DNA of 64,000 bases from Neobacillus novalis NBRC 102450 (GCF_001591805.1 NZ_BCVP01000004.1:146277-210276), one strand, 5' to 3'. Shown: positions 37,351 to 45,989, numbered from the stretch's first letter. Numbers and translations are program-made. The notes: generated from the sequence alone by a model not told the origin.

Positions 37351-38480
37351 CACCTGTAAAATTTTAATCCTTTTTCGATTTCAGTAAGCACATCTTTATC
37401 CGATTCTCGTGTTAGCGCGCTTTTTAGAGCGAATAAAGCCGTTTCGCCGCCAATTTTTCCAAGTGCCCAGGCAGCCGTGCCTCTTGATACGGGACTGGCT
37501 TCATTTTCTAGAACCTCAATTAAATCAGGGACAGCTGTTTCATCCTTAAAATGGGCAAGTGCCATGATGGCATTCCGTTGAATCGGCTTCTTCCCTCTCC
37601 AGGATCCTGATACATAGCCAAACTGATTTTTGAATTCACGGTTACTTAATTTTAATATCGGCTTCAATAATGGTTTGGCCACTTCTGAATCTGGTTCCAT
37701 TTCATCATGGAAATGAAAGTTCTTCCCTTTATTGTGCGGACAAGCCGTTTGACAGGAATCGCATCCATAGACACGGTTGCCAATCTTATCTCTAAATTCA
37801 TCAGGAATGAATCCTTTCGTTTGCGTTAAAAAGGAAATACAACGCTGGGCATTAATTTGTCCGCCCTGCACTAAAGCAGATGTCGGACAAGCCTCCAAAC
37901 ACTTTGTGCATGACCCGCATTGATCCTCAATCGGCGTATCCGGCGCAAATGGCAAGCTGGTTATCATTTCGCCAATGTAAACATAAGAACCGAATTCAGG
38001 GGTTATAATCGCACAATTTTTCCCGCTCCAGCCAATTCCCGCTCTTTCGGCAACAGCACGGTCAGAAAGCTCCCCTGTATCGACCATTGATTTCACCCGC
38101 GCATCTGGCGCCTTGGTGTTGATGAATTCTTCCAGCTTTTTCAGCCTGTCTCTAAGGATATGATGATAATCAAGCCCCCATGATGCCCGGCTGAAAATTC
38201 CCCTTCGTTCTCCTTTTTTCCCTTCCACACGGACAGTCATTTTGGAGGGATAAGCGAGTGCAATCGAGATGATTGAGCGTGGCTCCTCAAGAAGTAATCC
38301 AGGGGTCACCCTTTTATCAATATCCGGTTCTTCAAACCCTGATTGATAGCCAAGTTCCTGCTGTCTTATTAACCGGTTTTTCAATTCGGTGAATGGATCA
38401 GCAGTAGTAAAGCCAATTTTATCAATTCCGATTTCTTTACTATAAGCAATAAGTTCTTGTTTTAGCTGTTTTACATCCAC
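37350..38480 (-). CDS. queG: Epoxyqueuosine reductase
   Basis: This 376-residue cobalamin-dependent iron-sulfur enzyme performs the last step of queuosine synthesis in tRNA. Two cluster motifs are present: CGSCTKCLEACP and CDSCQTACPHNK. The cobalamin-binding N-terminal domain includes the conserved SMVDTGELSDRAVAERAGIGW segment. The C-terminus carries HEAT-like repeats (residues about 300-370). It lies upstream of yhbB on the same strand. Confidence 0.95.
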   Translation of the reverse strand: MDVKQLKQELIAYSKEIGIDKIGFTTADPFTELKNRLIRQQELGYQSGFEEPDIDKRVTPGLLLEEPRSIISIALAYPSKMTVRVEGKKGERRGIFSRASWGLDYHHILRDRLKKLEEFINTKAPDARVKSMVDTGELSDRAVAERAGIGWSGKNCAIITPEFGSYVYIGEMITSLPFAPDTPIEDQCGSCTKCLEACPTSALVQGGQINAQRCISFLTQTKGFIPDEFRDKIGNRVYGCDSCQTACPHNKGKNFHFHDEMEPDSEVAKPLLKPILKLSNREFKNQFGYVSGSWRGKKPIQRNAIMALAHFKDETAVPDLIEVLENEASPVSRGTAAWALGKIGGETALFALKSALTRESDKDVLTEIEKGLKFYR

Positions 38481-38587
38481 CGTTTTAACCCCCTTTCCAA
38501 TTTAGTTCATCTATTAAAGTTGTTATATTATTAGTAGCACACCTATTTATGATAAACTATTTTCAATCAATTTTGGAGGTGGAATCG

Positions 38588-39259
38588 TTGGAAGTTCAAC
38601 TTTCATCGGAAATAATCGAGCAAATTCCCGATTTTAAGCTAGGGGTTATTGAATACAGAAATATCATGGTTGGGGAATCACCACAAATGCTCAGAGGAAG
38701 GCTGCAGCTTTTTCAAGAGTCGATTTATTTTGATTTGGAGGGCAATAAGGTTACAGACATTCCTGGTATACAGGAATGGCGGGGCATTTTTAAAAAGACT
38801 GGTAAAGACCCAAATCGGTATCGTCCTTCTGTTGAAGCATTATTTCGAAGAGTACAAAAGCAAAATTATCTTCCTTCCGTTCAAAGTGCCATTGATATCA
38901 ATAATTTTTTCTCGCTGCAATATCAAGTACCGATTGGAATCTACGATCTTGATCTGTTAAAAGGATTAGTGGAAATACGCATTGGTAATGAAGGCGAGGA
39001 GTACACAGGATTAAATGGGAGAAAAAATACCTTGGAGCGACTCATTGTTTCTTCTGACTTAACAGGGCCATTTGGAAGTCCTTTTGTCGATTCTAATAGA
39101 ACCCCTGTAACGTATGAAACGAAAAATGCTTTGCAGATCATTTATTTAAGACCCTCAACCGATTTGGAAAATGCTAATAAACTGACCGAGTCGTTAATGA
39201 ACATGTTTACGCAAATACATGGCGGTGAAGCTTCCTATCGTATTCTTGGGTGCCACTAA
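38588..39259 (+). CDS. B3/B4 tRNA-binding domain protein
   Basis: This 223-residue protein resembles a free-standing B3/4 domain of phenylalanyl-tRNA synthetase beta (WRGIFKKTGKDPNRYRPSVEAL; NNFFSLQYQVPIGIYDLD). Free-standing members may edit mischarged tRNA. The start is TTG at 38588 with TGGAGGTGG upstream; an earlier in-frame ATG lacks a ribosome site. Confidence 0.85.
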   Translation: MEVQLSSEIIEQIPDFKLGVIEYRNIMVGESPQMLRGRLQLFQESIYFDLEGNKVTDIPGIQEWRGIFKKTGKDPNRYRPSVEALFRRVQKQNYLPSVQSAIDINNFFSLQYQVPIGIYDLDLLKGLVEIRIGNEGEEYTGLNGRKNTLERLIVSSDLTGPFGSPFVDSNRTPVTYETKNALQIIYLRPSTDLENANKLTESLMNMFTQIHGGEASYRILGCH

Positions 39260-39329
39260 GGCATCTTATTTTAGGAAGGGGCGGAGCGCGCAAAAGTGAT
39301 TCCGTGGATTCAAACCTAATAAACTACTT

Positions 39330-39372
39330 ATTGTGACCGTCCTAGTGATTTTTGCCTAAACACGGTCACAAT
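39330..39372. repeat. Perfect 11-bp inverted repeat
   Basis: ATTGTGACCGT and ACGGTCACAAT flank 21 bases just downstream of the B3/B4 gene. There is no T-tail. A GTGACCG core also occurs in one unit of the nearby 52-bp array. Confidence 0.7.
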
Positions 39373-39470
39373 ATCCGCCGAGTCCGTCGTAAAAGAATCT
39401 TTTGAATTACTCTAATTTGGGTTTCCATGGGGAAGATTTTTTACGCTTGTTCGGGCTCAGCGAGATCCCC

Positions 39471-39678
39471 TCAGAGTGCCCGAACCATGAGTTTTTTCGC
39501 CTCCATGGGCACTGTGAACCCTTCAGAGTGACCGAACCATGAGTTTTTTCGCTTCCATGGGCACTGTGAACCTTTCAGAGTGCCCGAACCATGAGTTTTT
39601 TCGCTTCCATGGGCACTGTGAACCTTTCAGAGTGCCCGAACCATGAGTTTTTTTCACTTCACGGGCACTGTGAAGTGG
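39471..39678. repeat. Tandem array, four 52-bp units
   Basis: Units begin TCAGAGTGCCCGAACC at 39471, 39523, 39575 and 39627, exactly 52 bp apart. The third and second are nearly identical; unit 2 has GTGACC for GTGCCC. Each unit holds AGTGCCC and GGGCACT arms around a T-rich middle. A decayed unit is visible at about 39419-39470. The period is not a multiple of 3, and there are no spacers, so neither coding nor CRISPR. Confidence 0.93.
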
Positions 39679-39732
39679 TCTTCGTAGTTCTTTTCCACTG
39701 AAAATTTGTAAAAAAGTCGAAGTAGAATCCAT

Positions 39733-39816
39733 TTACGACGCATTTTCCTCCAATTACGACATATTTATGGGAACTTACTACCTATTTTGCGAAACTTACG
39801 ACATTTATTGGATATT
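39733..39816. repeat. 21-bp-phased degenerate repeat, four units
   Basis: TTACGAC (once TTACTAC) recurs at 39733, 39754, 39775 and 39796, exactly 21 bp apart, with AT-rich intervening sequence. This is two helical turns per unit. Confidence 0.7.
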
Positions 39817-39924
39817 ATTTGGTAATACCTTCGAACCATGGATACTTACATTTTTATTTAGAAAAGGAAAAAACGCAATGCATCGTTCTCCTATGTAACG
39901 ATACACTGCGTTAGTTAATATGTA

Positions 39925-39998
39925 TGGAGCGGGTGATGGGAATCGAACCCACTACATCAGCTTGGAAGGCTGAGGTTTTACCAGTAAACTACACCCGC
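39925..39998 (-). tRNA. tRNA-Gly(TCC)
   Basis: A 74-nt cloverleaf on the minus strand has acceptor GCGGGTG/CACCCGC, anticodon loop CTTCCAA (anticodon TCC), T-loop GGTTCGATTCC and encoded CCA. Confidence 0.95.
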
Positions 39999-40203
39999 AT
40001 TAGTTTGAATTAGTGACAATTCCATGAACCAACTGACCTTTATAATAATACATACCTTTTTGACAATCGTCAAGAGGATTTTGCGAATTTTGTCGAATGT
40101 TATTGGGTATCCATGCTTATACTTTTTCAAGGTTAATAAATGACTTTCTCAGGAATATTTGCTAATCTAGTTTAAAAGCCAGTCTATTTCGAATGAGGTG
40201 AGA

Positions 40204-40680
40204 ATGATTAAACGTAAACCGATCATTATTGCTATTCTTTTTTTCCTAGTTATTGTGATTGGTTTAACTGCAATGATTTTTATCAAGAATAGCACGATGA
40301 CATCTAAAGAACTGCCAGTTCAACATATTGAACAATCGAATATAGATGAGGCGGTTATTGGAAAATACATCTCTAGCAACCATGAATATTGGAATGATGC
40401 ACTGTGTTGGGGAAGAAGTGAAAAGTTTAGTTTTGCTGTTTTTCAAAATCAATATAACGAGTACCAAAATAATCTAACTCAAATAATTAATGGGGTTGAG
40501 AATCAAGATTTAAAAGTGGATTTCCTAAATGCTAAAGAATTACTTGAAATTGCCAATGAAAAGAAGGACGTAAAGTTCTTAATCCGTGTTCATAGAATAT
40601 TTCATGATTTAGATGTAAAATACAACGGATATGCAGCTAGTGATTATTTTGGTGTAACACAATATGGGAAGAAACATTAA
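40204..40680 (+). CDS. Hypothetical membrane-anchored protein
   Basis: The 158-residue protein has an N-terminal signal-anchor (about residues 7-30) and an extracytoplasmic, all-helical domain with a conserved-looking HRIFHDLDVKYNGY segment. I do not recognise the family with confidence. ATG at 40204 is used, with GAGGTGA just upstream. Single gene between tRNA-Gly and calY. Confidence 0.65.
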   Translation: MIKRKPIIIAILFFLVIVIGLTAMIFIKNSTMTSKELPVQHIEQSNIDEAVIGKYISSNHEYWNDALCWGRSEKFSFAVFQNQYNEYQNNLTQIINGVENQDLKVDFLNAKELLEIANEKKDVKFLIRVHRIFHDLDVKYNGYAASDYFGVTQYGKKH

Positions 40681-40796
40681 ACGGGCGGAAACTCTCGGTT
40701 TTTTATTATTTTTTAGTTTTCCCTGATTACTCATTGTCTTTTCACCAGATTTTCCATTGCAATTAGCGGAAGTTAACGCCCCTATGTACTAATAGA

Positions 40797-40846
40797 GAAA
40801 AGGGTTCCACCAAAAAGCAAGACTATCGGTGAATACCCTTTTTTTC
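40797..40846 (-). terminator. Candidate terminator of calY
   Basis: AAAAGGGT and ACCCTTTT, with inner ACC/GGT, can pair around a long loop immediately past the calY stop. Confidence 0.5.
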
Positions 40847-40854
40847 AATCAAAC

Positions 40855-41442
40855 TTATCTCTGTCTGCCATCTGTTTGGTTAGCAATAAATGTCCATTTA
40901 AGATTTAAAGAGTCACCTTGGAATTGGTTTTGATTTGAATTATTATCAACAAAGTTGAATTTGACAACAAGATCATCCAGAGAACCAACAGCAAGCCCTT
41001 TTTCTCCTATTATTGGGATGAAAATATTTTGCGCAATTGCATCAGGAGTCATATTTTTCAAGTCAGCTAATGTTGTTTCATAAACTACTTCATTTAACTT
41101 ATCAAGGTTATATAAGAACTCCACTTGGATATGCTTAGCAAAGTCTTCAGTGTTATCCCCTTTTGCATCAATTACGGTATTATCTGTTTTCAATGTCACG
41201 TTCTTTATATCAAGGGAACCGTTGTTAATAAGTTCAAAAGTACGGGTCATGGAATCTCCAGGCTGAAGATTATCCACATCAATGATCACTGTTGGGTTTA
41301 CAGATAAATCCAATATCCCCGCTGCAAACGTATTTGTTGTTGTTTCGGAATCACTAAAGTAAGCATATGTAGCTCCACCTATTAGTGATAGACCCAACAT
41401 TCCAGACATAATGCCCATTCCCAAACGTTTCTTAAAACCCAT
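40855..41442 (-). CDS. calY: CalY/TasA family biofilm matrix protein (camelysin-like)
   Basis: This 195-residue secreted protein has a signal peptide ending near ATYAYFSDSET, the hallmark of the TasA/CalY family, followed by the NTFAAGILDLSVNP block and a beta-rich domain. CalY and TasA assemble into extracellular amyloid-like fibres; some members were called camelysin (M73). Usual partners SipW and TapA are not adjacent. ATG follows GAGGGGG. Confidence 0.87.
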   Translation of the reverse strand: MGFKKRLGMGIMSGMLGLSLIGGATYAYFSDSETTTNTFAAGILDLSVNPTVIIDVDNLQPGDSMTRTFELINNGSLDIKNVTLKTDNTVIDAKGDNTEDFAKHIQVEFLYNLDKLNEVVYETTLADLKNMTPDAIAQNIFIPIIGEKGLAVGSLDDLVVKFNFVDNNSNQNQFQGDSLNLKWTFIANQTDGRQR

Positions 41443-41527
41443 TTAAAATTCCCCCTCATAATTTTTGTGTTTTTTAGTCCCCTCATCATGGTTGAGATTC
41501 CATTTGAGGAGTTAAATCCGTAATTCT

Positions 41528-41562
41528 ATCCCCCTTGCGACAAGGTATGCTTTCGCAAGGGG
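41528..41562 (-). terminator. Hairpin between the M14 peptidase and calY genes
   Basis: CCCCTTGCGA and TCGCAAGGGG form a stable 10-bp stem about 100 bp past the peptidase stop. There is no T-tail, so its role may be transcript stability rather than termination. Confidence 0.5.
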
Positions 41563-41660
41563 ATAGTTTGTCCACTAGTGGCTAAAGCTAGGACGGATTG
41601 CCAGCGGTTTAATTAAACTGTTCCGAAACCCATTGCTCAATTAGAGTAAAAATTAGTGTC

Positions 41661-44321
41661 TCACTTCGCAATTAAATATTCAGCGTAGGCAAGGATAGAA
41701 TTATATGCCTTTTCTGAAATCACACCAGTTTTCTTTTGGCTGTCAAGCAATGTCTTAAAGGTTTCCAGATGCTTTGCAATTTTGTCAGTAGCTTTTTGTT
41801 TTTCATACACCTCTAATGCACTTAAATGTGTTGTTAACTGACGAACAGCCAGACTATTAGTGAATCCGCCTTCTTTGTCAAAGCGATTTACAAGAGCTAT
41901 TAAATCTGTAGCGCCAGGCTCTTTGGTTTGGTCGCCGCCAATTGTGATTGTTGCAGAATTATAGTTTTTATCGTTGCCTGATGGATTGTAATTATTTTCA
42001 ACATTCCCTGCCGCATCGACGGAGAAGTATTTAATCGTTGTTGTGGCAGCAATTTTAAGCTTTTCAGCACCCTCACGAATTCCGGAAAGCTGTATTTTCG
42101 CTGAATCAAACGTTGGACGGGTTCCGTCTAATGTGTAATAAACAGTAGCCGGTTCACTTGTTTCAATATCCACCTCAACAGGTTTAGTGTACCTTCCACT
42201 TCCAGGTACCGCTTTTGATTCAGGGTTTGTCTTGTCCCCAGCTTGTTCTAACGCAACATCAAGCAATCCGATAAATCCGTTTGCAAATTCCATCGCCTCT
42301 TGGTGACCTTCTGAATAAGTAGGCTGGAATCCGACAGATACCCAACTTTTACCGTTCCATAAATCTGCACCTACTTCAAAGTTCCAAGCATAGATGCCTT
42401 TCTTATACCAATAATAATCAGCAGAGTTACCTGCAGCGGAATACAATACATCAGGAATCGGGCCTGTCCGAGTTGGTTTAATGACAGTTCCGCGGTGATC
42501 CTTAATAACCTTTAGGATATGGTCGGATGCTTTCCAATAAAATGCTTCTTGCCCAGCTGTTGGACGAGTCAGTGTTACACGATTTGCATCATATGCACCA
42601 GGAGACCACATGAAGTATCCGCCATTACTATGGATATTCATTGCGAATTTAAGGTTATCAAATTGATCCGCTAACCATACAAGGTTTTTTGCTTCAGGCT
42701 CAGAGTTTATAGAAGGACCTGCAAATGTGTCACTCGTACAGCTTGTTGAAGCACCGATATAACCATCGAATATTGATCCAATAGAGTGGTTTCGGTTAAG
42801 GTCAACACCCCAGCTGTTTCGGGCATTATAATCTGAAGATCCTTCTGGTCCACAGTGGTTTGTCATGTTTCTGCGCTGCATATTGTAGTCGTAGAAACTG
42901 TAATTGGCACCGTCTGGGTTTGCCGTTGGAACGATGAAAATATCAAGATTATCGACAAGTTTTCTCGTTTCTGGGTCAGTAGCATAGTTTCTTAGCAAGC
43001 GCTCGGCTGATTCCATAGAAACAAGTGGTGTAACCCACTCACGAGCGTGTTCTTGAGAGTAGCCAAGTACACCCGGTTTGGAACCATCTCGAACTTTACC
43101 AATACGGAATGCCCTAACTGTCATTGGCTCACGGGAAACATTTGCTGGAGCTTTGAGACCATCCGTTAATTTTGCTGATAATACCCCAACAACTCCATTT
43201 CCGACGTTTCCACGGTATGTTGTTGCTGTAACAAGATCGCTCGCGTCCTTATTAAGTGCATCAACAACTTGTTTAGCAGTACTTGTAATCTTGCCAGATG
43301 AGTCTGTTGCCAATTGAACAACAATTTTTTTACCTGTCTTGATTACATTAAGATTTCGATTTGCTGCATTAGGGTTCACGAAGCTGACATCAATATCGTT
43401 CCCCCCTTCATGTCCCCAGGCTTTCGATGTAACAGAAACAGCAGTATTTGTTACTGTTCCCATTAATGCCTGTGCATGACGTCTGTAGCCATTCGTTTTA
43501 TATGGCATTTCAACAATATCCATAAGTTCTGGAAATTCAGCTGCCAATTGATCCATTTTGGCGTTTATTTCCGTCGGAGCCATATAATGATCAACAAACC
43601 CAGAAACGTAATGCTCACCCGGTTCAGGTTTTTCCCCGCCGAGCCATTCTGTAACATTACTTGTCCTAGATGTCCCTTTATTACTAACAATTGTAACAGT
43701 CGAAGGTATGCTTGTTATAGGCAGTTCCAAATAGTGGTATAGATACGCCCCATAATCACTTCTTTTTGCTAATGTTGCTGATTTTTCTACGCCATTCTCT
43801 TTCCAATAAGCAGTTAGTACTGTTCCCGCTACATCTCCAACACTGGATTTCGCTTCAAGGTAAAGAAAGGTTCCTGATTGGTTCTTGTAATGATTTGCAC
43901 GAAGAATTTGCAACGTTTCTTCTTGAGCAGCTAGGCCTGCATTCTGTTGAAGCGTTCTGTTTCTTTCATTGACTCTTTTTTGCCATACTTGCTCCGTCAT
44001 TAATGTTTCCGCCACTTTGATTCCATTTTTCTCTAGTAGCTTAACCTCTGATGGAGTAACGACTGCTTCTACTTCCCACACTCCATCATGCTCATGGATC
44101 CCGTGATCAAAATCGATTTCGAGCTCCCTGATTTTTTCAGCTGCGGCTTCGTTAGGAATTTCAAGTGAGACAACCGAGAAGCTTTCTTCTTGCGGAATTA
44201 ACTCCCCTTTTACAGTTTCAGCGAAAATAGGCGAGCCCAGACCAGTGTACAATGTTGATGCAACAAGTGCTGTACTGGTCGCTAAAACTGCTAAACCGTT
44301 TTTCCATGTTCTTTTCTTCAA
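41661..44321 (-). CDS. Secreted M14 zinc carboxypeptidase with CHB_HEX-type and FIMAH domains
   Basis: This 886-residue exported protein has a signal peptide to about residue 34, an N-terminal propeptide-like region, an M14 catalytic domain (about 245-690), a chitobiase-C-like domain (about 720-790; YTLDGTRPT) and a C-terminal FIMAH-type domain. Zinc ligands are in SQEHAREW (His, Glu) and NIHSNGG (His), and the catalytic Glu is in WNFEVGADLW. It should trim C-terminal residues of peptides outside the cell. A -10-like TATAAT lies at 44360-44365 (minus strand). Confidence 0.9.
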   Translation of the reverse strand: MKKRTWKNGLAVLATSTALVASTLYTGLGSPIFAETVKGELIPQEESFSVVSLEIPNEAAAEKIRELEIDFDHGIHEHDGVWEVEAVVTPSEVKLLEKNGIKVAETLMTEQVWQKRVNERNRTLQQNAGLAAQEETLQILRANHYKNQSGTFLYLEAKSSVGDVAGTVLTAYWKENGVEKSATLAKRSDYGAYLYHYLELPITSIPSTVTIVSNKGTSRTSNVTEWLGGEKPEPGEHYVSGFVDHYMAPTEINAKMDQLAAEFPELMDIVEMPYKTNGYRRHAQALMGTVTNTAVSVTSKAWGHEGGNDIDVSFVNPNAANRNLNVIKTGKKIVVQLATDSSGKITSTAKQVVDALNKDASDLVTATTYRGNVGNGVVGVLSAKLTDGLKAPANVSREPMTVRAFRIGKVRDGSKPGVLGYSQEHAREWVTPLVSMESAERLLRNYATDPETRKLVDNLDIFIVPTANPDGANYSFYDYNMQRRNMTNHCGPEGSSDYNARNSWGVDLNRNHSIGSIFDGYIGASTSCTSDTFAGPSINSEPEAKNLVWLADQFDNLKFAMNIHSNGGYFMWSPGAYDANRVTLTRPTAGQEAFYWKASDHILKVIKDHRGTVIKPTRTGPIPDVLYSAAGNSADYYWYKKGIYAWNFEVGADLWNGKSWVSVGFQPTYSEGHQEAMEFANGFIGLLDVALEQAGDKTNPESKAVPGSGRYTKPVEVDIETSEPATVYYTLDGTRPTFDSAKIQLSGIREGAEKLKIAATTTIKYFSVDAAGNVENNYNPSGNDKNYNSATITIGGDQTKEPGATDLIALVNRFDKEGGFTNSLAVRQLTTHLSALEVYEKQKATDKIAKHLETFKTLLDSQKKTGVISEKAYNSILAYAEYLIAK

Positions 44322-44716
44322 CTACTAACACCCCCTAATAGATTTGGCAAAGCAAGTCTATTATAGGCATAAATATTGTGAATTTTCAGTCGCACTATGT
44401 CGCGAAACCACATAACCGTTTTACATATATTTCTCCAGTTACTAGATGGTGGATTTTAATATAGTATTTGTAAATAGTTTGATTCTCTAAGAATAAAGTT
44501 CTCCCACCGTGAGATTTCAGTTCCTTTATATACAAAATAAACAAGATAACTTTTACTGAAATAATTTGAATTTTTTTATTTTTTGTCAAATTAAATATTT
44601 TTTATCGAAAAATGGGAGATTTAGTCAAGAAATAAATAAACAATTTTTTCTAAATTAATAGAATCAAAAGTTTTTCAGGAATATTTGTCTAGGGGAATAG
44701 GGCCGAGTGTATTCAA
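44322..44716. other. AT-rich noncoding region upstream of the M14 gene
   Basis: These 395 bases hold a minus-strand TATAAT at 44360-44365 with a TGAAAA 17 bp upstream, a possible promoter for the peptidase. No credible gene is seen. Confidence 0.45.
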
Positions 44717-44902
44717 ATGATTGATTGGGATAATAGAGAGCTGCCAATCACCACCCAGGCTTAGCTGCTTGGGCTCAATCGTTCTAGCTTGTATTATAAG
44801 CCTGTCGAGCCTTTTCCTTAGGAAAAATTTATCAAGCATAAAATTGACGAAATTTATACCAAGCATCCCTATTTCGGCCGGCTCCCCCAATTGATAAAAT
44901 GA
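44717..44902 (+). pseudogene. IS3-family transposase (OrfB) remnant
   Basis: One frame reads MIDWDNRELPITTQA, stop, LLGLNRSSLYYKPVEPFP, stop, then FIKHKIDEIYTKHPYFGR before losing similarity. These are consecutive blocks of the OrfB N-terminal region of IS3-type transposases (typical text: TQ-ELLGLNRSSLYYKP and IDEIYTKHPYFGSRR). Two in-frame TAG stops and loss of the DDE domain show it is dead. Confidence 0.75.
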
Positions 44903-44911
44903 GAGGAAAAT

Positions 44912-45056
44912 ATGGCTAGCATTCAATAGAGAAGTAAAACTTATCAATTTACTGTCAGTCATACTGTGAATGGAAAATCAAAACCCATTAGAAAGGGAGG
45001 CTTTTGTACTAAGAAGGAAGCTCAGTTAGCAGCAATCGTATTGAAGATAAATAAAA
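44912..45056 (+). pseudogene. Phage-type tyrosine integrase N-terminal remnant
   Basis: ATG at 44912, behind GAGAGGAAAA, reads MASIQ, stop (TAG 44927), then RSKTYQFTVSHTVNGK and PIRKGGFCTKKEAQLAA: the AP2-like arm-binding domain that begins many Gram-positive phage integrases. The frame runs into a terminator and the tRNA-Leu fragment; the catalytic domain is gone. It touches the IS3 remnant on its left. Confidence 0.75.
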
Positions 45057-45112
45057 AACGCTCCTTACAAAGTGTAAGAAACGTTGATCTCATCGCATTG
45101 GCAAGCGATGAG
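45055..45112 (-). terminator. Two stacked hairpins next to the left tRNA fragment
   Basis: On the minus strand CTCATCGC/GCGATGAG is followed by a CTTACA/TGTAAG hairpin and GAGCGTTTTTT. Its place directly past the tRNA 3'-end fragment suggests it is the original terminator of the tRNA operon. Confidence 0.65.
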
Positions 45113-45114
45113 AT

Positions 45115-45153
45115 GATACCGGTGGTCGGGGTCGAACCGACACTCCTCACGGA
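45115..45153 (-). repeat. att site: tRNA-Leu 3'-end fragment, left boundary of element 1
   Basis: GATACCGGTGGTCGGGGTCG and onward matches the 3' end of tRNA-Leu(CAA) at 63492 and the fragment at 49049, all in the same orientation. It shares ACACTCCTCACGGA with the 49049 copy. Confidence 0.85.
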
Positions 45154-45295
45154 TTGGGTGGTTCTTCTTGTTCATTTCAATTCCTCCAATTCCGTATATC
45201 ATTGTTATATTGAAGAAATTTGAAATGTATACATATTCATAGATTATCGTCACTGGAAATACAATCCATAGAAAGGTGACATGAAGATATACTGT

Positions 45296-45376
45296 TTAAG
45301 CCCCAGGAGTAGTCAAATAATACATAGCAGTAAGGATAATCATTAAAAACAAAATACCTATGACGAGACGTTTCAA
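45296..45376 (-). CDS. Small hydrophobic peptide (26 aa)
   Basis: TTG at 45376 follows AAAGGAGG at 6-7 bases, and encodes a Lys-Arg start followed by one membrane helix (VIGILFLMIILTAMYYL) and TTPGA. The strong ribosome site supports translation. Unknown function; a toxin-like or membrane-regulator role is possible but not shown. Confidence 0.45.
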   Translation of the reverse strand: MKRLVIGILFLMIILTAMYYLTTPGA

Positions 45377-45539
45377 TATAATCCTCCTTTATTTTGCCGA
45401 ATTATCTACTTAATGATGTTTATTCTTCTTCCTAACTTCATATTCCTTCTTCTACTATATAGCATTTAGTTTAAATACATATTATTGTCCTATCTCTTGA
45501 CAATTCCAATTATGCAAAAGGTGAATACTATATTCATAG

Positions 45540-45573
45540 ATAACTGCGTAAAATAACTTCTTTACGCAGTTAT
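45540..45573. other. Perfect 13-8-13 bp lox-like site
   Basis: Arms ATAACTGCGTAAA and TTTACGCAGTTAT are exact inverted copies around the 8-bp ATAACTTC, 34 bp in all; symmetry stops at exactly 13 bp. The arm differs from the P1 loxP arm, as I remember it, at only two of 13 positions. There is no T-run on either strand, so it is a poor terminator. Only one copy lies in the window. Confidence 0.5.
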
Positions 45574-45656
45574 GTAATTTAGAAACCCATTAGAGTCAAC
45601 ATTCCTTCTTTACGAAAAATTATGTGTCATTCATTCTTTTATACATTGTTGATTCT

Positions 45657-45989
45657 TCAAGGTTTCTGATGATATTCGGACAAAATTTCCTGAATTTTAT
45701 TGCATAAAAGGCCCGATACGAAAATTGTACGGTTCAGGTCAGTATACGAACGTTTATTCCTATAAAATTGAATATTAATATTCAAAACAAATACCCAATT
45801 TTGGAAAGTTGAGGAATACAATGAATGCCTCAGATTATCCCCGCCCCACTGTAACAAAAAACATGTTGAAGAAGGGAGGACCAAGTTGCCAACTGTTGTT
45901 TGGCGATTCACCCAAACCATAACTGCCATTGATACTAACAGCAATATAGAACATAATCCAGTAGCAACAGTTTTCAAAAGGTTCACCAT
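45657..45989 (-). CDS. Hypothetical protein with N-terminal membrane helix
   Basis: The 110-residue ORF starts with an excellent AGGAGC site and one strongly hydrophobic helix (LLKTVATGLCSILLLVSMAVMVW). The rest is ordinary and unrecognised. It may be a short exported peptide whose frame has since been extended or shifted. Single-gene unit within element 1. Confidence 0.4.
   Translation of the reverse strand: MVNLLKTVATGLCSILLLVSMAVMVWVNRQTTVGNLVLPSSTCFLLQWGGDNLRHSLYSSTFQNWVFVLNINIQFYRNKRSYTDLNRTIFVSGLLCNKIQEILSEYHQKP

Noticed and set aside
39523..39732. 69-codon minus-strand ORF over the 52-bp array
   Set aside because: It only translates the tandem repeat; a 52-bp period shifts frame in every unit.
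39471..39816. CRISPR array
   Set aside because: Both arrays are direct tandem repeats or phased motifs without unique spacers of regular length, and no cas gene is near.
44395..44589. 64-codon minus-strand ORF upstream of the M14 gene
   Set aside because: No ribosome site; it lies in AT-rich promoter DNA.
44675..44962. 95-codon minus-strand ORF
   Set aside because: No ribosome site, and the opposite strand reads clear IS3 transposase and integrase remnants across the same bases.
45657..45989. AgrD-type autoinducer peptide precursor
   Set aside because: The hydrophobic start and an STCFLL string are suggestive, but the acidic tail with Pro-Glu that follows the ring in AgrD is missing and no AgrB or AgrC gene is nearby.
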